Position numbers and translations under genes: made by a program. The notes under the pieces were generated by a model. It did no database searches. It was not told the origin of the DNA and saw only the letters and a program-made list of their open reading frames with translations. A DNA stretch of 64,000 bases from Acidocella sp. (GTDB lineage: Bacteria > Pseudomonadota > Alphaproteobacteria > Acetobacterales > Acetobacteraceae), in NCBI GenBank assembly GCA_031291755.1, contig JARLIK010000008.1, positions 1-64,000 on the forward strand, in the 5' to 3' direction. Position 1 is the first letter of the stretch. Each line of letters begins with the position of its first letter. This document shows positions 11,740-21,752 of this stretch, piece after piece.

Positions 11740-13575
11740 ATGTCCGTTCTGAATATCCGTAACGTCGCCATCATCGCCCACGTCGATCATGGCAAAACCA
11801 CTCTTGTTGACCAGTTGCTGCGTCAATCCGGTGCCTTCGCCGCCCATCAGGCGCTGACCGAGCGCGCGCTTGACCGCAACGATCTCGAAAAAGAGCGTGG
11901 CATCACCATTCTCGCCAAAGTGGCTTCGGTGGTCTGGAACGACACCCGCATCAACATCGTTGACACCCCCGGCCACGCCGATTTCGGCGGCGAGGTGGAG
12001 CGGATTTTGAACATGGTGGATGGCGCGGTGATTTTGGTGGACGCCGCCGAAGGCGTGCTGCCGCAGACCAAGTTCGTGCTGGGCAAGGCCCTCGCGCAAG
12101 GCCTGCGCCCGATCGTGGTGGTCAATAAAATTGACCGTCAGGACGCCCGCCCGGATGACGTGCATAACGAAATTTTTGACCTTTTCGCCGCCCTCGGCGC
12201 GTCCGATGAGCAGCTCGATTTCCCGATGCTATTCGCCTCCGGCCGGCAAGGCTGGGCTGTGAAGGAACTCACCGACGAGCGCACCAATCTCAACCCGCTG
12301 TTTGACCTGATCCTGAGCCATGTTCCGGCCCCGGATTTGGACCCAACCGCGCCGTTCGGCATGGTGGCCTCGATTCTGGAATCCGACACTTTCCTCGGCC
12401 GCGTGCTGACCGGCCGTGTCGAGCAAGGCCGCGCCACGTTGAACATGCCGGTGAAGGTGTATCGTCTGGATGGCACCGTGGTGGAAACCGGCCGCCTGAC
12501 CAAATTGCTCTCCTTCCGTGGCCTGGAGCGCGTGGCGGTGGATGAGGTTTCGGCGGGTGATATCATCGCCGTCGCCGGCCTGACCGATGCCACCGTGCCG
12601 GAAACCATCGGCTCACCGGACCTGCCCGGCCCGCTGCCCGCCACCCCGATCGACCCGCCAACCCTGGCGATGACCTTCCGCATCAATGACGGCCCGCTGG
12701 CCGGCCGCGAAGGCAAAAAAGTCACCTCGCGCCAGATCCGTGACCGTTTGTACCGCGAAGCCGAAGGCAACGTCGCCATCCATGTGCAGGATTCCACCGA
12801 GACCGATGCGTTTGAAGTCTCAGGCCGCGGCGAATTGCAGCTCGGCGTGTTGATCGAGCAAATGCGCCGTGAAGGCTTTGAGCTGACCATCGGCCGCCCA
12901 AAAGTGCTGACCCGCCGCAACCCGGAAACCGGCGAGCGCGAAGAGCCGTATGAAGACACCCTCATCGATGTCGATGAGCCCTATGCCGGCGTGGTGGTCG
13001 AGAAAATGTCGCGCCGTAAGGGCGAGCTGCAGGACATCCGCCCCTCCGGCGGTGGCAAGCAGCGCCTCACCTTCCGCATCCCCTCGCGCGGCCTCATCGG
13101 GTATCATGGTGAGTTCCTCACCGACACCCGCGGCTCGGGCGTCATGAACCGGATGTTCGCCGGCTACGGCCCCTGGAAAGGCGCGATCGAAGGCCGCCGC
13201 AACGGCGCGTTGATCTCCTCGGAAGATGGCGAAGCCGTGCAATATGCCTTGTTCGCCTTGCAGGAACGCGGCGTGATGTTCGTCAACCCGGGTGAAAAAG
13301 TTTACGTCGGCATGATCCTCGGTGAGCATAGCCGCGAGAACGATCTCGACATCAATCCGGTCAAGGAAAAGAAGCTCACCAACATCCGCGCCGCCGGTAA
13401 GGACGAAGCCCTGCTGCTGGTGCCGCCCCGCCGGATGACGCTGGAACAAGCCATCGCCTATGTCGAGGATGACGAGCTGGTGGAAGTGACCCCGGGCGCG
13501 GTGCGGTTGCGCAAAAAGCATCTGGACCCCAACGCCCGCAAGCGCGCCGATAAAAAATCCGACGACGCGGCTTAA
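11740..13575 (+). CDS. typA: Ribosome-associated GTPase TypA/BipA
   Basis: [60 protein letters not shown]; start moved to 11740. Confidence 0.96.
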   Translation: MSVLNIRNVAIIAHVDHGKTTLVDQLLRQSGAFAAHQALTERALDRNDLEKERGITILAKVASVVWNDTRINIVDTPGHADFGGEVERILNMVDGAVILVDAAEGVLPQTKFVLGKALAQGLRPIVVVNKIDRQDARPDDVHNEIFDLFAALGASDEQLDFPMLFASGRQGWAVKELTDERTNLNPLFDLILSHVPAPDLDPTAPFGMVASILESDTFLGRVLTGRVEQGRATLNMPVKVYRLDGTVVETGRLTKLLSFRGLERVAVDEVSAGDIIAVAGLTDATVPETIGSPDLPGPLPATPIDPPTLAMTFRINDGPLAGREGKKVTSRQIRDRLYREAEGNVAIHVQDSTETDAFEVSGRGELQLGVLIEQMRREGFELTIGRPKVLTRRNPETGEREEPYEDTLIDVDEPYAGVVVEKMSRRKGELQDIRPSGGGKQRLTFRIPSRGLIGYHGEFLTDTRGSGVMNRMFAGYGPWKGAIEGRRNGALISSEDGEAVQYALFALQERGVMFVNPGEKVYVGMILGEHSRENDLDINPVKEKKLTNIRAAGKDEALLLVPPRRMTLEQAIAYVEDDELVEVTPGAVRLRKKHLDPNARKRADKKSDDAA

Positions 13576-13581
13576 TTGCCC

Positions 13582-13615
13582 GAGGTGATGGGTGGCTGAA
13601 ACCATCCGTCACCTC
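13582..13615. terminator. Hairpin downstream of typA
   Basis: GAGGTGATGGGTGG-CTGAAA-CCATCCGTCACCTC, one mismatch, weak T tract. Confidence 0.5.
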
Positions 13616-13683
13616 ATATTGCCGTTGCTTAAATAGCCCTCGCCATGCAATTTACCGTGCAATCACGCGGTAGGGGGGCTGTA

Positions 13684-14214
13684 ATGCGGTTTATTTTGAT
13701 GGCTTTCGGGTTGATTATGTTATCAGCCAGTATGGCGCGGGCGGATACCACCCTGCCGCCGCGCAAGGCCGGTTTTTGGGTGACCACCATGGTCATGCAT
13801 ATGCAGATGGCGGGGCAGGCTCCTGATAACGACAGCACGCCGATGATTACCGCGATGTGCACCGACCCCGCCACCGATTTAAAGACCATGAATATGCGGA
13901 TGGGGGCGATGGGCAAGTGCGACCCTTTGCAGGTTGAGGGCGGCGATGGCAGCTATACAGTGACTTCGAAATGCGCCGATCCGATGGGTGGCGGCGTGCC
14001 GATTCTGACCCATACGACGATGACTTATGTAGGCGATAATACGATGCACATGGAATCGCACACCAGTTCAGCGCACATCACCGGCGATATGACCGGTGAT
14101 TCCAAATGGCAGGGCGCTTGCCCGGCAGGGTTGGTGCCGGGTGATGTGGGCCGGATGGTAAACGGCGTTTTTAAGAAATTGACAAATGTAAATGACATGC
14201 CAAAGACCCCATAA
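13684..14214 (+). CDS. DUF3617-like periplasmic protein (paralog 1)
   Basis: Signal peptide, then LPPRKAGFWVTTMVMHMQMAG...MCTDPATDLKTMNM; start moved to 13684. Confidence 0.75.
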   Translation: MRFILMAFGLIMLSASMARADTTLPPRKAGFWVTTMVMHMQMAGQAPDNDSTPMITAMCTDPATDLKTMNMRMGAMGKCDPLQVEGGDGSYTVTSKCADPMGGGVPILTHTTMTYVGDNTMHMESHTSSAHITGDMTGDSKWQGACPAGLVPGDVGRMVNGVFKKLTNVNDMPKTP

Positions 14215-14232
14215 GGGATTAGGGGATTCGAC

Positions 14233-14757
14233 ATGCGTTGTGATGGGTTTGGCTGTTTTATTGTTGCAACGTTTGTCTTAGGATTTGGCATGTCCGCCGC
14301 TCATCCTGCGGCGGCGGCAACCTTGCCGCCGCGCCAGTCTGGGCTTTGGCAAAGCAGCACCGTGGTCACCTTGGCCAACGGCAGCAAATACCGTAACGGC
14401 GCGCCGGTGGTGACAGTTAGTTGCGTGGACCCGGCGAGTGATTTGAAGTTTTTCACATTTGAGGGCAGCGCCTGCACCAGCATGAATATCAGCGGGTCGG
14501 GCACCAGCTATCAGATCAACGGTGCGTGCAAGGAACAAGGCAAGCCGGTGAAATTTCACACCAGCCTGAACTATACCGATAGCGAGACGGTTGAACTGGT
14601 GGGCAGCGTGACCAGCGCCAGCGGTACCGTGCATGTGAACGCCGAAATGAAATTTCAGGGGCCATGCCTGGCCGGCATGCAGCCCGGCGATGAAGGCGAC
14701 ATTGAAAACGGCCAGTTTGTGAAGGCCGATAACGTCAACGATTCCACCAATCAGTAG
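14233..14757 (+). CDS. DUF3617-like periplasmic protein (paralog 2)
   Basis: LPPRQSGLWQSSTVVTLANGSKYRNGAPVVTVSCVDPASDLKFF parallels the preceding gene. Confidence 0.75.
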   Translation: MRCDGFGCFIVATFVLGFGMSAAHPAAAATLPPRQSGLWQSSTVVTLANGSKYRNGAPVVTVSCVDPASDLKFFTFEGSACTSMNISGSGTSYQINGACKEQGKPVKFHTSLNYTDSETVELVGSVTSASGTVHVNAEMKFQGPCLAGMQPGDEGDIENGQFVKADNVNDSTNQ

Positions 14758-14778
14758 GGATGCCGTCAAGGTGATGGG

Positions 14779-16041
14779 GTGAGCGAAATCAGCTCAGGAA
14801 TTTCGCTTAAAAATCTGGCGTTGATGACGATGCTGGGGTTTGCCTCCGGCCTGCCTCTGGCGCTCTCCGGCTTTACCTTGCGGATGTGGTTGTCCTCCGA
14901 GCATTTGGCACTCGGGGTGATTGGGCTGACCGCCAATATCGGGCTGGCTTACACATTAAAATTCCTGTGGGCGCCGGTGTTTGATGAGTTGGCAGCACCC
15001 GTTACATGGCGCCTGGGGCGCCGGCGGGGCTGGCTGCTGCTGGTGCAGGGCGCATTGGTGGTGGCGATCGCCGGGCTAGCGCTCTCAGACCCGGCGGCCA
15101 GCATCGCCGGCACGCTGGCGTTTGGCGCGGCGCTGGCGTTTGTTTCCGCCAGCCAGGATATACTCATCGACGCCTGGCGGATCGAAACCCTTGCGCTTGA
15201 CCAGCAAGGTGTGGCGCTGGCCTGCTACGTGTGGGGCTACCGGGCGGCGATGCTGATCTCAGGTGCCGGTGTGATAGCTCTTTCGGTGCAAACCGGTTGG
15301 CATGAGGCGATTTTGCTGGTGGCCGGGCTGGCTTTGCTGGGACCGTTGGCCACCTTGCTGGCCACCGAACCGGTGGTGCCGGTGTTGCCGCACACGCACG
15401 GTTTTGCGGCCCGCTTCGCCGAGGCAGTGGTGGCGCCATTGCAGGAATTTCTCTCGCGGCGCGGGGCGCTGGTGATGGTGGCGTTTATTATCTCGTTCCG
15501 GTTGGGCGAGGCGCTCGCCGGGGTGATGCTGGCGCCCTATTACACCTCGCTGGGCTTTAACCGCGCCGTGATCGCGGTGGCGAATGGGCCGATTTCACTG
15601 GCGGCGACCTTGATCGGCACCGCGCTGGGCGGCTGGCTGGTCACCCGCATCGGCGTGGGAAAAGCCCTGCTGCTGACAACGTTATTTCAAACGCTGGCGC
15701 TGCTGATGTATCCGGCTTTGGGGCTGTTTCCCGGCCAGCCGCATATGCTGGTGATCACCTCGGTGCTGGAATCCTTCGCAGAAGGGTTTCAGGATGCCAC
15801 TTTCCTCACCTACATGTCGGGCCTGTGCAACCGGCAATTCACCGCCACCCAATATGCGCTGCTGTCCTCACTGGCACCGCTGGCGCTGCGCACCATCGGC
15901 GGGCTTTCGGGCTTTATGGCGGCGGCGATGGGGTTTATTCCATTTTTCATCATGACCAGTTTCGCCGCCGTGCCAGCATTGGGGTTATTGCTGGTGATCT
16001 TACGCTATTACCCGCCTGAGGACCGCCGGGCCCCCGCATGA
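14779..16041 (+). CDS. AmpG-family muropeptide MFS transporter
   Basis: MTMLGFASGLPLALSGFTLRMWLSSEHL...ASQDILIDAWRIETL...ESFAEGFQDATFLTYMSGLCNRQFTATQYALLSSLA. Confidence 0.88.
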   Translation: MSEISSGISLKNLALMTMLGFASGLPLALSGFTLRMWLSSEHLALGVIGLTANIGLAYTLKFLWAPVFDELAAPVTWRLGRRRGWLLLVQGALVVAIAGLALSDPAASIAGTLAFGAALAFVSASQDILIDAWRIETLALDQQGVALACYVWGYRAAMLISGAGVIALSVQTGWHEAILLVAGLALLGPLATLLATEPVVPVLPHTHGFAARFAEAVVAPLQEFLSRRGALVMVAFIISFRLGEALAGVMLAPYYTSLGFNRAVIAVANGPISLAATLIGTALGGWLVTRIGVGKALLLTTLFQTLALLMYPALGLFPGQPHMLVITSVLESFAEGFQDATFLTYMSGLCNRQFTATQYALLSSLAPLALRTIGGLSGFMAAAMGFIPFFIMTSFAAVPALGLLLVILRYYPPEDRRAPA

Positions 16042-17165
16042 AAATTCTCATCGCCCTGCTGTTGCTGCTGCCGCATCTGGCGATGGCGGATGCAACGCGG
16101 GTGGTGGTGCCAATTTCCGAGGTGATTCTGCCGAATGGTGATTTGCGCTACAGCGTGCCGGTGAGCGTGGGTGGTGCGGCGCCGTTTCCGGCCTTGCTGG
16201 ATACCGGTTCAACCGGTTTGCGGGTATTTCGCGCCATGCTGCCCGCGCAAAATTATCAGGATACTCATTTACCCAGCGTCTCATCGTTCAGCGCGGGTGA
16301 TAGGCTCACCGGCACCATCGGCACCGCGCCGCTTAGTATCGGTAATGCTAGCACCGATGCGCCAGTGCGTTTTGAACTGGTGGACCAGGCCGCGTGTATG
16401 GATTTCCGGCCCCGTTGCGGTGCCGCAACCCTGGCGGCGCGTGATTATGGCATTGGTGGTGATGGCATCGCGGGCCAGGGGTTCCAGGCAATTCTCGGCA
16501 TCAGCCTGCAGACGGGCAGCGATAGCGAAAACCCGCTGATGCATATGGGAGCAAAACGCTGGCTGATTGAACTGCCAGAGCCGAACAGCCATCAAACCGG
16601 GGCGTTGATTATCAACCCCGATGATAACGATGTGCATAATGCGCAAAGTTTTGCCCTGGTGCACAACGGCAGCGGCTGGCAGGATACGTTGCCAGGATGT
16701 TTGAATAATCTCAGCACCACCCAGCAGGTTTGTGGACCGACGATTCTCGATACCGGCTCGCCGGGGATGATTGTGTATATTCCCAATGCGGTGAACACCA
16801 CGCTGTGGAACCCCGGCGAAAACGCCTCGTTGAGTTTTTCAGCCGCCAACCAGACCAGCCTGACGATGCCATTCAAGGTGGACGAAAACCCCGGCACCGG
16901 CTTGTTGCAGCAGGCCGCTGATACCCAGCAGAGCTATATCCTCAGCGGGTTTCTGCCGTTTTTTTATAATGATGTGCTGTACGATGCCAAGGCGGGCCAG
17001 ATCGCCCTGCAGCCCCGGCCGGATGCTCCGAATCCGGCAACCAGTACCACGGCCCCGCAGATGAGTGTGAATAGTGCGATTGAGGTAATTCAAATGAACG
17101 CCCCAGATGCGATTCCGCAAGCCGCACCGAATGGCATGCCAGTGGTGATTACACCGAGCCAGTGA
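16038..17165 (+). CDS. Secreted protein with two DTGS motifs; DUF3443-like / putative aspartic-peptidase-like fold
   Basis: Signal peptide; FPALLDTGSTGLRVFRAMLP and CGPTILDTGSPGMIVYIPN. Confidence 0.65.
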   Translation: MKILIALLLLLPHLAMADATRVVVPISEVILPNGDLRYSVPVSVGGAAPFPALLDTGSTGLRVFRAMLPAQNYQDTHLPSVSSFSAGDRLTGTIGTAPLSIGNASTDAPVRFELVDQAACMDFRPRCGAATLAARDYGIGGDGIAGQGFQAILGISLQTGSDSENPLMHMGAKRWLIELPEPNSHQTGALIINPDDNDVHNAQSFALVHNGSGWQDTLPGCLNNLSTTQQVCGPTILDTGSPGMIVYIPNAVNTTLWNPGENASLSFSAANQTSLTMPFKVDENPGTGLLQQAADTQQSYILSGFLPFFYNDVLYDAKAGQIALQPRPDAPNPATSTTAPQMSVNSAIEVIQMNAPDAIPQAAPNGMPVVITPSQ

Positions 17166-17188
17166 CGCCGCCTCTTTGTCATTTCCTC

Positions 17189-17242
17189 TCGTCACGGCCG
17201 TGACCCGACTTGATCGGGCTATCGACCCGACCATCCACGCCT
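17189..17242. repeat. Degenerate dispersed palindromic repeat of the GTCA...CCGACCATCCACG type
   Basis: CTCGTCACGGCCGTGACCCGACTTGATCGGGCTATCGACCCGACCATCCACGC, including hairpin CCCGA-CTTGA-TCGGG. Confidence 0.5.
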
Positions 17243-17349
17243 TACTTTCAACGGTGTTTGAAATCGTTTCCCCGAGAAATGTATCAAAACTGGCCCATGT
17301 TAGCGAGGAGAAGAATTTTCTGTCTGAGGCAGGCTGGTGGCTGACCTAA

Positions 17350-17551
17350 TCCAGTCATTAGCATGGCTCAGTGAAACACAGCGGAGCATCCCTGGTCCTC
17401 CGCCATGCATTTAGCCTTGCGGATAGCTCAATTCCCAGAAGTCGCCTGAATCACGATGCTTATACAATCTTAGCCATCCGCCGGAATCGACTTTGACCTG
17501 CTCAAGTTTGTTCTTGAGTAAGTCCTGGATGATCGCCTGGTCCGCCGCTAG
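17350..17551 (-). pseudogene. Imm27-like immunity protein remnant with in-frame stop
   Basis: Reverse strand reads ADQAIIQDLLKNKLEQVKVDSGGWLRLYKHRDSGDFWELSYPQG*MHGGGPGMLRCVSLSHAND, close to the Imm27 core (YWELTYPxSxMHGGGPPxL); TAA at 17411-17413; no intact N-terminus. Confidence 0.55.
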
Positions 17552-17676
17552 CTATGATGAAGTCCAACTTGCTGAAATTTTCAGAATTATTGATAAAGAA
17601 TTACCCATTCTGTATCAGATTACGCGCTAATTATCCACGTCAAAGCAACGAATGGCCTCCTTGGTACAAGCCTCGC

Positions 17677-17749
17677 CTTCGTCATACTCGCGTAGGCGAG
17701 TATCTTCTTATCAAGCCAGAAGAATCTCGCCTGCGCGAGAATGACGAGG
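17677..17749. repeat. Inverted pair of REP-like elements
   Basis: CTTCGTCATACTCGCGTAGGCGAGTATCTTCT (17677-17708) and, inverted, CCTCGTCATTCTCGCGCAGGCGAGATTCTTCT (17718-17749); each has an internal hairpin. Confidence 0.8.
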
Positions 17750-17845
17750 GGGCGCGGGAGTCACGGAGGAACACGGGAATGACGCGACGGAGGAACACGG
17801 GAAAGTTTGAATGCCGGCCTGCGCCTGCAAGAAGGTAGAGGCGGT

Positions 17846-19732
17846 CTAATCATCGTTTGTTTCCTCCAGCAACACCCCCGGATGGAAATAAGCGTAAATG
17901 GTGCGGGCGGTAGTTTTGTTGATGCCCGTCACGGCTTCCAGCGCCTTCAGCCCGGCGGCCTTCACCGCGCTGGCGGAACCGAAATGATTGAGCAGAGCTT
18001 TTTTGCGGGCCGGGCCGATGCCCTCTACATCATCTAACTCGCTCACCGTAATCTTTTTGGAGCGCGCGTTGCGGTGGGTGGTGATGGCAAAGCGGTGCGC
18101 TTCATCGCGCAGCCGTTGCAGAAAATACAATACCGGGTCGCGCGGCGGCAGTTGGAACGGTTCGCGGCCAGCGGTGTGGAACCATTCGCGCCCGGCATCG
18201 CGGTCGGGGCCTTTGGCGATGGCCACCAGCGGAATATCGGCGAGGCCGAGGTCCGCCATAATGCCGCTGACCGCTGAGAGCTGGCCGGCGCCGCCATCGA
18301 TGAGAATCAACGACGGCCAGGTTTCATCCGAGCGGTCAGGGTTTTCCGCCAGCGCGCGCGAGAAGCGGCGTTGCAGTACCTCGCGCATCATCGCGAAATC
18401 ATCGCCCGGCGTGATTACCGTTTTGATGGCGAATTTACGATAGGCGGATTTGATAAACCCCTCCGGCCCGGCGGCCACCATCACGCCATAAGCCGAAGTA
18501 CCCATGATATGCGAATTATCATAGGTCTCGATGCGCGTTGGCGGCTCGGGTAAGTTGAAAACTTCCATGACAGCAGCAAGCAATTTGCCTTGCCCGGCGG
18601 TCTCGGCCAGCTTGCGTTCCAGCGCCTCGCGGGCGTTGGTTGCCGCATGTTTTACCACATCGTATTTCTCGCCACGCTGCGGCACCACGAGGCTTATTTT
18701 ATGCTCGGCCTTTAATGATAAAGCCTCAGCCAGTAATCCAGCATCCTCGGGTTCGTGCGAAAGCAGCAGCAGCGGCGGCGGTGGTTTATCATCATAAAAT
18801 TGCGCAATGAAGGCGGCCATCACCTGGGCGGGCTCCTCGCCCTTGCTATGCACCGGAAAGACGCTGCGGTTGCCGTTGTTGCGGCCACCGCGAATGAAGA
18901 ACACCTGCACACAGGATTGTCCGGCCTCCTGATGCAGCGCAATCACGTCGGCATCGGTCAGGCTGGCCGGGTTGATGACATCCGAGCCCTGAATATAGGT
19001 GAGGCCGCGGATGCGGTCGCGGATAGCGGCGGCGCGTTCAAATTCAAGTTTTTCGGCGGCCTGTTCCATTTCGGTAGCGAGTTCTTTTTGCACCGCACCA
19101 GATTTTCCTGACAGGAACGCTTTGGCCTGGTTCACTAACAAAACGTAATCGGCTTCCGAGATGCGGCCAACGCACGGCGCCGAGCAGCGTTTGATCTGGT
19201 ACAGCAAGCAGGGGCGGGTGCGGTTGGCAAAAACCGTGTCGGGGCAGTTGCGGATTAGGAACACCCGCTGGATCGCCTGCACCGTCTGGTTCACCGACCA
19301 GCCGGACGCAAACGGCCCCCAGTAGCTGGCCTTGCGCACCCGGGCACCGCGATGTTTGGCGATTTGCGGGAAGGCATTATCCTCGGTCAGCATCAGCCAG
19401 GCGTATGATTTATCGTCCCTTAACAGGATGTTATAGCGCGGCTTGAGGCGCTTGATCAGGTTGGCTTCCAGCAGCAGCGCTTCGGCTTCGGTGTGGGTGG
19501 TAAGAATTTCCATGGCGGCGGTGTCAGCCACCATTCGGCGCAGGCGCTCGGGCAGGCGCGAAACCTGGGTGTAGGAGACCACGCGTTTTTTGAGATTTTT
19601 GGCCTTACCAACGTAAAGCGCATCGCCCTTGGCATCGAGCATCCGGTACACGCCGGGGTTCGCCGGCATGGTCTCCAGCGCGGTCTCGATAACGCCTACG
19701 CCCGTTGGCGGGGAAATGTTATCCACGGTCAA
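17846..19732 (-). CDS. uvrC: Excinuclease ABC subunit C
   Basis: [38 protein letters not shown] domain; C-terminal Hh[29 protein letters not shown]. Confidence 0.97.
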   Translation of the reverse strand: MTVDNISPPTGVGVIETALETMPANPGVYRMLDAKGDALYVGKAKNLKKRVVSYTQVSRLPERLRRMVADTAAMEILTTHTEAEALLLEANLIKRLKPRYNILLRDDKSYAWLMLTEDNAFPQIAKHRGARVRKASYWGPFASGWSVNQTVQAIQRVFLIRNCPDTVFANRTRPCLLYQIKRCSAPCVGRISEADYVLLVNQAKAFLSGKSGAVQKELATEMEQAAEKLEFERAAAIRDRIRGLTYIQGSDVINPASLTDADVIALHQEAGQSCVQVFFIRGGRNNGNRSVFPVHSKGEEPAQVMAAFIAQFYDDKPPPPLLLLSHEPEDAGLLAEALSLKAEHKISLVVPQRGEKYDVVKHAATNAREALERKLAETAGQGKLLAAVMEVFNLPEPPTRIETYDNSHIMGTSAYGVMVAAGPEGFIKSAYRKFAIKTVITPGDDFAMMREVLQRRFSRALAENPDRSDETWPSLILIDGGAGQLSAVSGIMADLGLADIPLVAIAKGPDRDAGREWFHTAGREPFQLPPRDPVLYFLQRLRDEAHRFAITTHRNARSKKITVSELDDVEGIGPARKKALLNHFGSASAVKAAGLKALEAVTGINKTTARTIYAYFHPGVLLEETNDD

Positions 19733-19764
19733 GGGGTTTTATCTGTGGATAAGTCTGTGGGAAA
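19719..19764. promoter_or_regulatory. DnaA-box-like cluster
   Basis: TTATCCACG (19719-19727), TGTGGATAA = perfect inverted TTATCCACA (19744-19752), weak TGTGGGAAA (19756-19764). Confidence 0.45.
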
Positions 19765-19943
19765 GAGCAAAGGATACAGTTTAATGCGGGATTTCCGCGG
19801 ACCGGAACGAAAACGAAAGGTGTTCGGTGATTTTCAGTTAACATGCTGATTTTACTGAATATATAAGTGAAGAGGCTGTCACAATTATGTTAAGATGAGG
19901 GGATAAACCCTTTTGATATTGACGAATTTTTTATAGTGGAAAA

Positions 19944-20354
19944 CTAACAATTCCGCCGTTCGATTTCAACGCCCGCCGATGCTGCATCTGCGAAAACATC
20001 GAGTTTTTCAACCCGGACGCGCACCAGCACAACCCTTGGGTCGGTAAGGCAGGATGCCGCCAGCCGCTCGGCGAGGGTTTCCACCAACTGCACATGACCG
20101 GCGGCCACAATGGCGCGGGTGCGGTTGACGATGGCTTCGTAGTCCACCACCCGGGCCAGATCGTCGTGGCCAACGGCGGGGCGGGAGAGTTTTGCCCCGG
20201 AATCGTCGAGGATGGCGAGGTCCAGATTGATGCGGATGCGCTGGCTAACATCGTGCTCGTGCTTATGCACGCCGATCGAGGCGTTGAGCACCAGGTCTCG
20301 GATGAACATGTGGCGTGTGGCGCGGGCGGCGTCAGCGAGGCGGGTTTGTTCCAT
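19944..20354 (-). CDS. folB: Dihydroneopterin aldolase
   Basis: MFIRDLVLNASIGVHKHEHDVSQRIRINLDLAI...VVDYEAIVNRTRAIVAAGHVQLVETLAERLAASCL; ATG 20354 fits better than track start 20711. Confidence 0.82.
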   Translation of the reverse strand: MEQTRLADAARATRHMFIRDLVLNASIGVHKHEHDVSQRIRINLDLAILDDSGAKLSRPAVGHDDLARVVDYEAIVNRTRAIVAAGHVQLVETLAERLAASCLTDPRVVLVRVRVEKLDVFADAASAGVEIERRNC

Positions 20355-20478
20355 GCCATGAACTTGTGCGCTGCGATGCCGGCTTGTGCAACGGGAAAAC
20401 CCTTCATGCCAGGGCATAGCAGCCCATATATGAGAAGTGGCTAAACCAAGCCGCGTGATTAACAAGGGGGATTTTATA

Positions 20479-20906
20479 ATGCGTCTTACAAAAATAAGGT
20501 GCTGCCGCTGGTAGCAGCGGCGATGCTGGCGTTTAGCGGCGTGGCGATGGCCAAAACCATTAACCTGACCGGTTACTTCGGTACTGAGGGCAAGGCTGTC
20601 TCCAGCCCCTCCGGGAGGGTCAATGCAACGTTGGATACCAGCACCGATATGCTGAAATGCTCGATTTCCTATGCTGGCCTGACTGGTCCGGTGCTGGCGG
20701 CGCATTTTCATGGTCCGGCTAGTGCCGGTGAATCAGCTAAAGTGCTTATCCCGATCCCTGCCCCTTAGGCGAGCGGCATGACCGGCAGCCTGAAGGTGAC
20801 CAAGGCCCAGGAGAAAATTCTGGAGGCCGGCAAAACCTATGTGAACCTGCACACCAAGGCGGCCCCGATGGGTGAAGCGTGGGCGCAGATGCTGGTGACG
20901 AAGTAA
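20479..20906 (+). pseudogene. CHRD-domain secreted protein, disrupted
   Basis: ATG CGT CTT ACA AAA.. is out of frame by one base with VLPLVAAAMLAFSGVAMAKTINLTGYFG...AAHFHGPASAGESAKVLIPIPAP, then TAG (20766-20768), then same-frame ASGMTGSLKVTKAQEKILEAGKTYVNLHTKAAPMGEAWAQMLVTK*. Confidence 0.75.
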
Positions 20907-20933
20907 CCTAAATAACTGGTGACGAAGTAACCT
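20892..20933. repeat. Direct repeat, 18 bp, period 24
   Basis: CTGGTGACGAAGTAACCT at 20892-20909 and 20916-20933. Confidence 0.95.
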
Positions 20934-21003
20934 TCCTATGGGATAAGGTTTGGTCTATGGCAGCGGTGCGGTGAGATCAACACCGCTGCCCATGGAGCTT
21001 GCT

Positions 21004-21429
21004 ATGAGATTTTTATTGGTTGCGTGCCTGGTTTTGCTGCCGGTGGCTGCCCGCGCGGCAACGCCTGAATTGACCGTGGAAAAACCCTGGATGCGCTATT
21101 TGCTGCCGAGCATTCCAGCGGCTGGCTACATGGAGCTGCAAAATCCGGGTGCCGCAGATGTGGTGATCACCGGGGCGGCCTCGCCGGCCTGCGGGATGCT
21201 CATGCTGCATAAAAGCACTGATACCAGCGGCATGGCGATGATGATGGATGTGCCAAGCATTACGGTGCCCGCGCATGGCAGCGTGACTCTCGCGCCGGGC
21301 GGCTATCATTTGATGTGCATGCAGCCTGCGATGAAGCTGGGTGACAACGTACCGGTGACGCTGAGCTTGCAGGACGGCAGCACCGTCTCTGCCAGCTTGC
21401 CGGTGTATGGGGCGCAGAGTTCGCCATGA
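21004..21429 (+). CDS. PCu(A)C-type periplasmic copper chaperone
   Basis: WMRYLLPSIPAAGYMELQNPGAADVVITGAASPACGMLMLHKSTDTSGMAMMMDVPSITVPAHGSVTLAPGGYHLMCM; H/M motif of the family. Confidence 0.9.
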   Translation: MRFLLVACLVLLPVAARAATPELTVEKPWMRYLLPSIPAAGYMELQNPGAADVVITGAASPACGMLMLHKSTDTSGMAMMMDVPSITVPAHGSVTLAPGGYHLMCMQPAMKLGDNVPVTLSLQDGSTVSASLPVYGAQSSP

Positions 21430-21752
21430 AGTTAACGGCGTGGATGGCGCTTTTCGCGGCCATGACGGTTATTGCCCCGGCCTTTGCGGATTCCCCTGAC
21501 GGTCAGCAGATTTTCCTGCACGGGAATGGTGCGGGCGCGATGCCGTGTGCGGCGTGCCATGGGGTGGATGCGGACGGCAATACGTCCATCGGTGCGCCGA
21601 AACTGGCGGGGCTTTCAGCGGGGGTGATTAAATCCGCATTAGCGAACTTTGCCGGTGGCGGGGGCGGTAATGCCTCGATGCAATATGTCGCGCAGGCGCT
21701 GAGTCCGGCGGAAATTGACGCTGTGGCAGCCTATCTATCTAGCTTGAAGTAA
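21426..21752 (+). CDS. Class I c-type cytochrome
   Basis: Signal peptide, single CAACH haem motif, and C-terminal MQYVAQALSPAEIDAVAAYLSSL. Confidence 0.9.
   Translation: MKLTAWMALFAAMTVIAPAFADSPDGQQIFLHGNGAGAMPCAACHGVDADGNTSIGAPKLAGLSAGVIKSALANFAGGGGGNASMQYVAQALSPAEIDAVAAYLSSLK

Noticed and set aside
12138-12965. 275-aa - strand ORF
   Set aside because: Lies inside typA antisense; Ser/Arg/Pro-rich shadow composition, no domain.
12820-13605. 261-aa - strand ORF
   Set aside because: Antisense to typA 3' half; no recognisable motifs.
17677-17749. CRISPR-like short repeats
   Set aside because: Only two copies, in inverted orientation with no uniform spacers; fits REP/BIME, not CRISPR.
17554-17838. 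94-aa + strand ORF (MMKSNLLKFSELLIKNYPF...)
   Set aside because: Mostly translation of the REP pair and nearby direct repeats (RHTRVGEYLLIKPEESRLRENDEGARE); no RBS or family.
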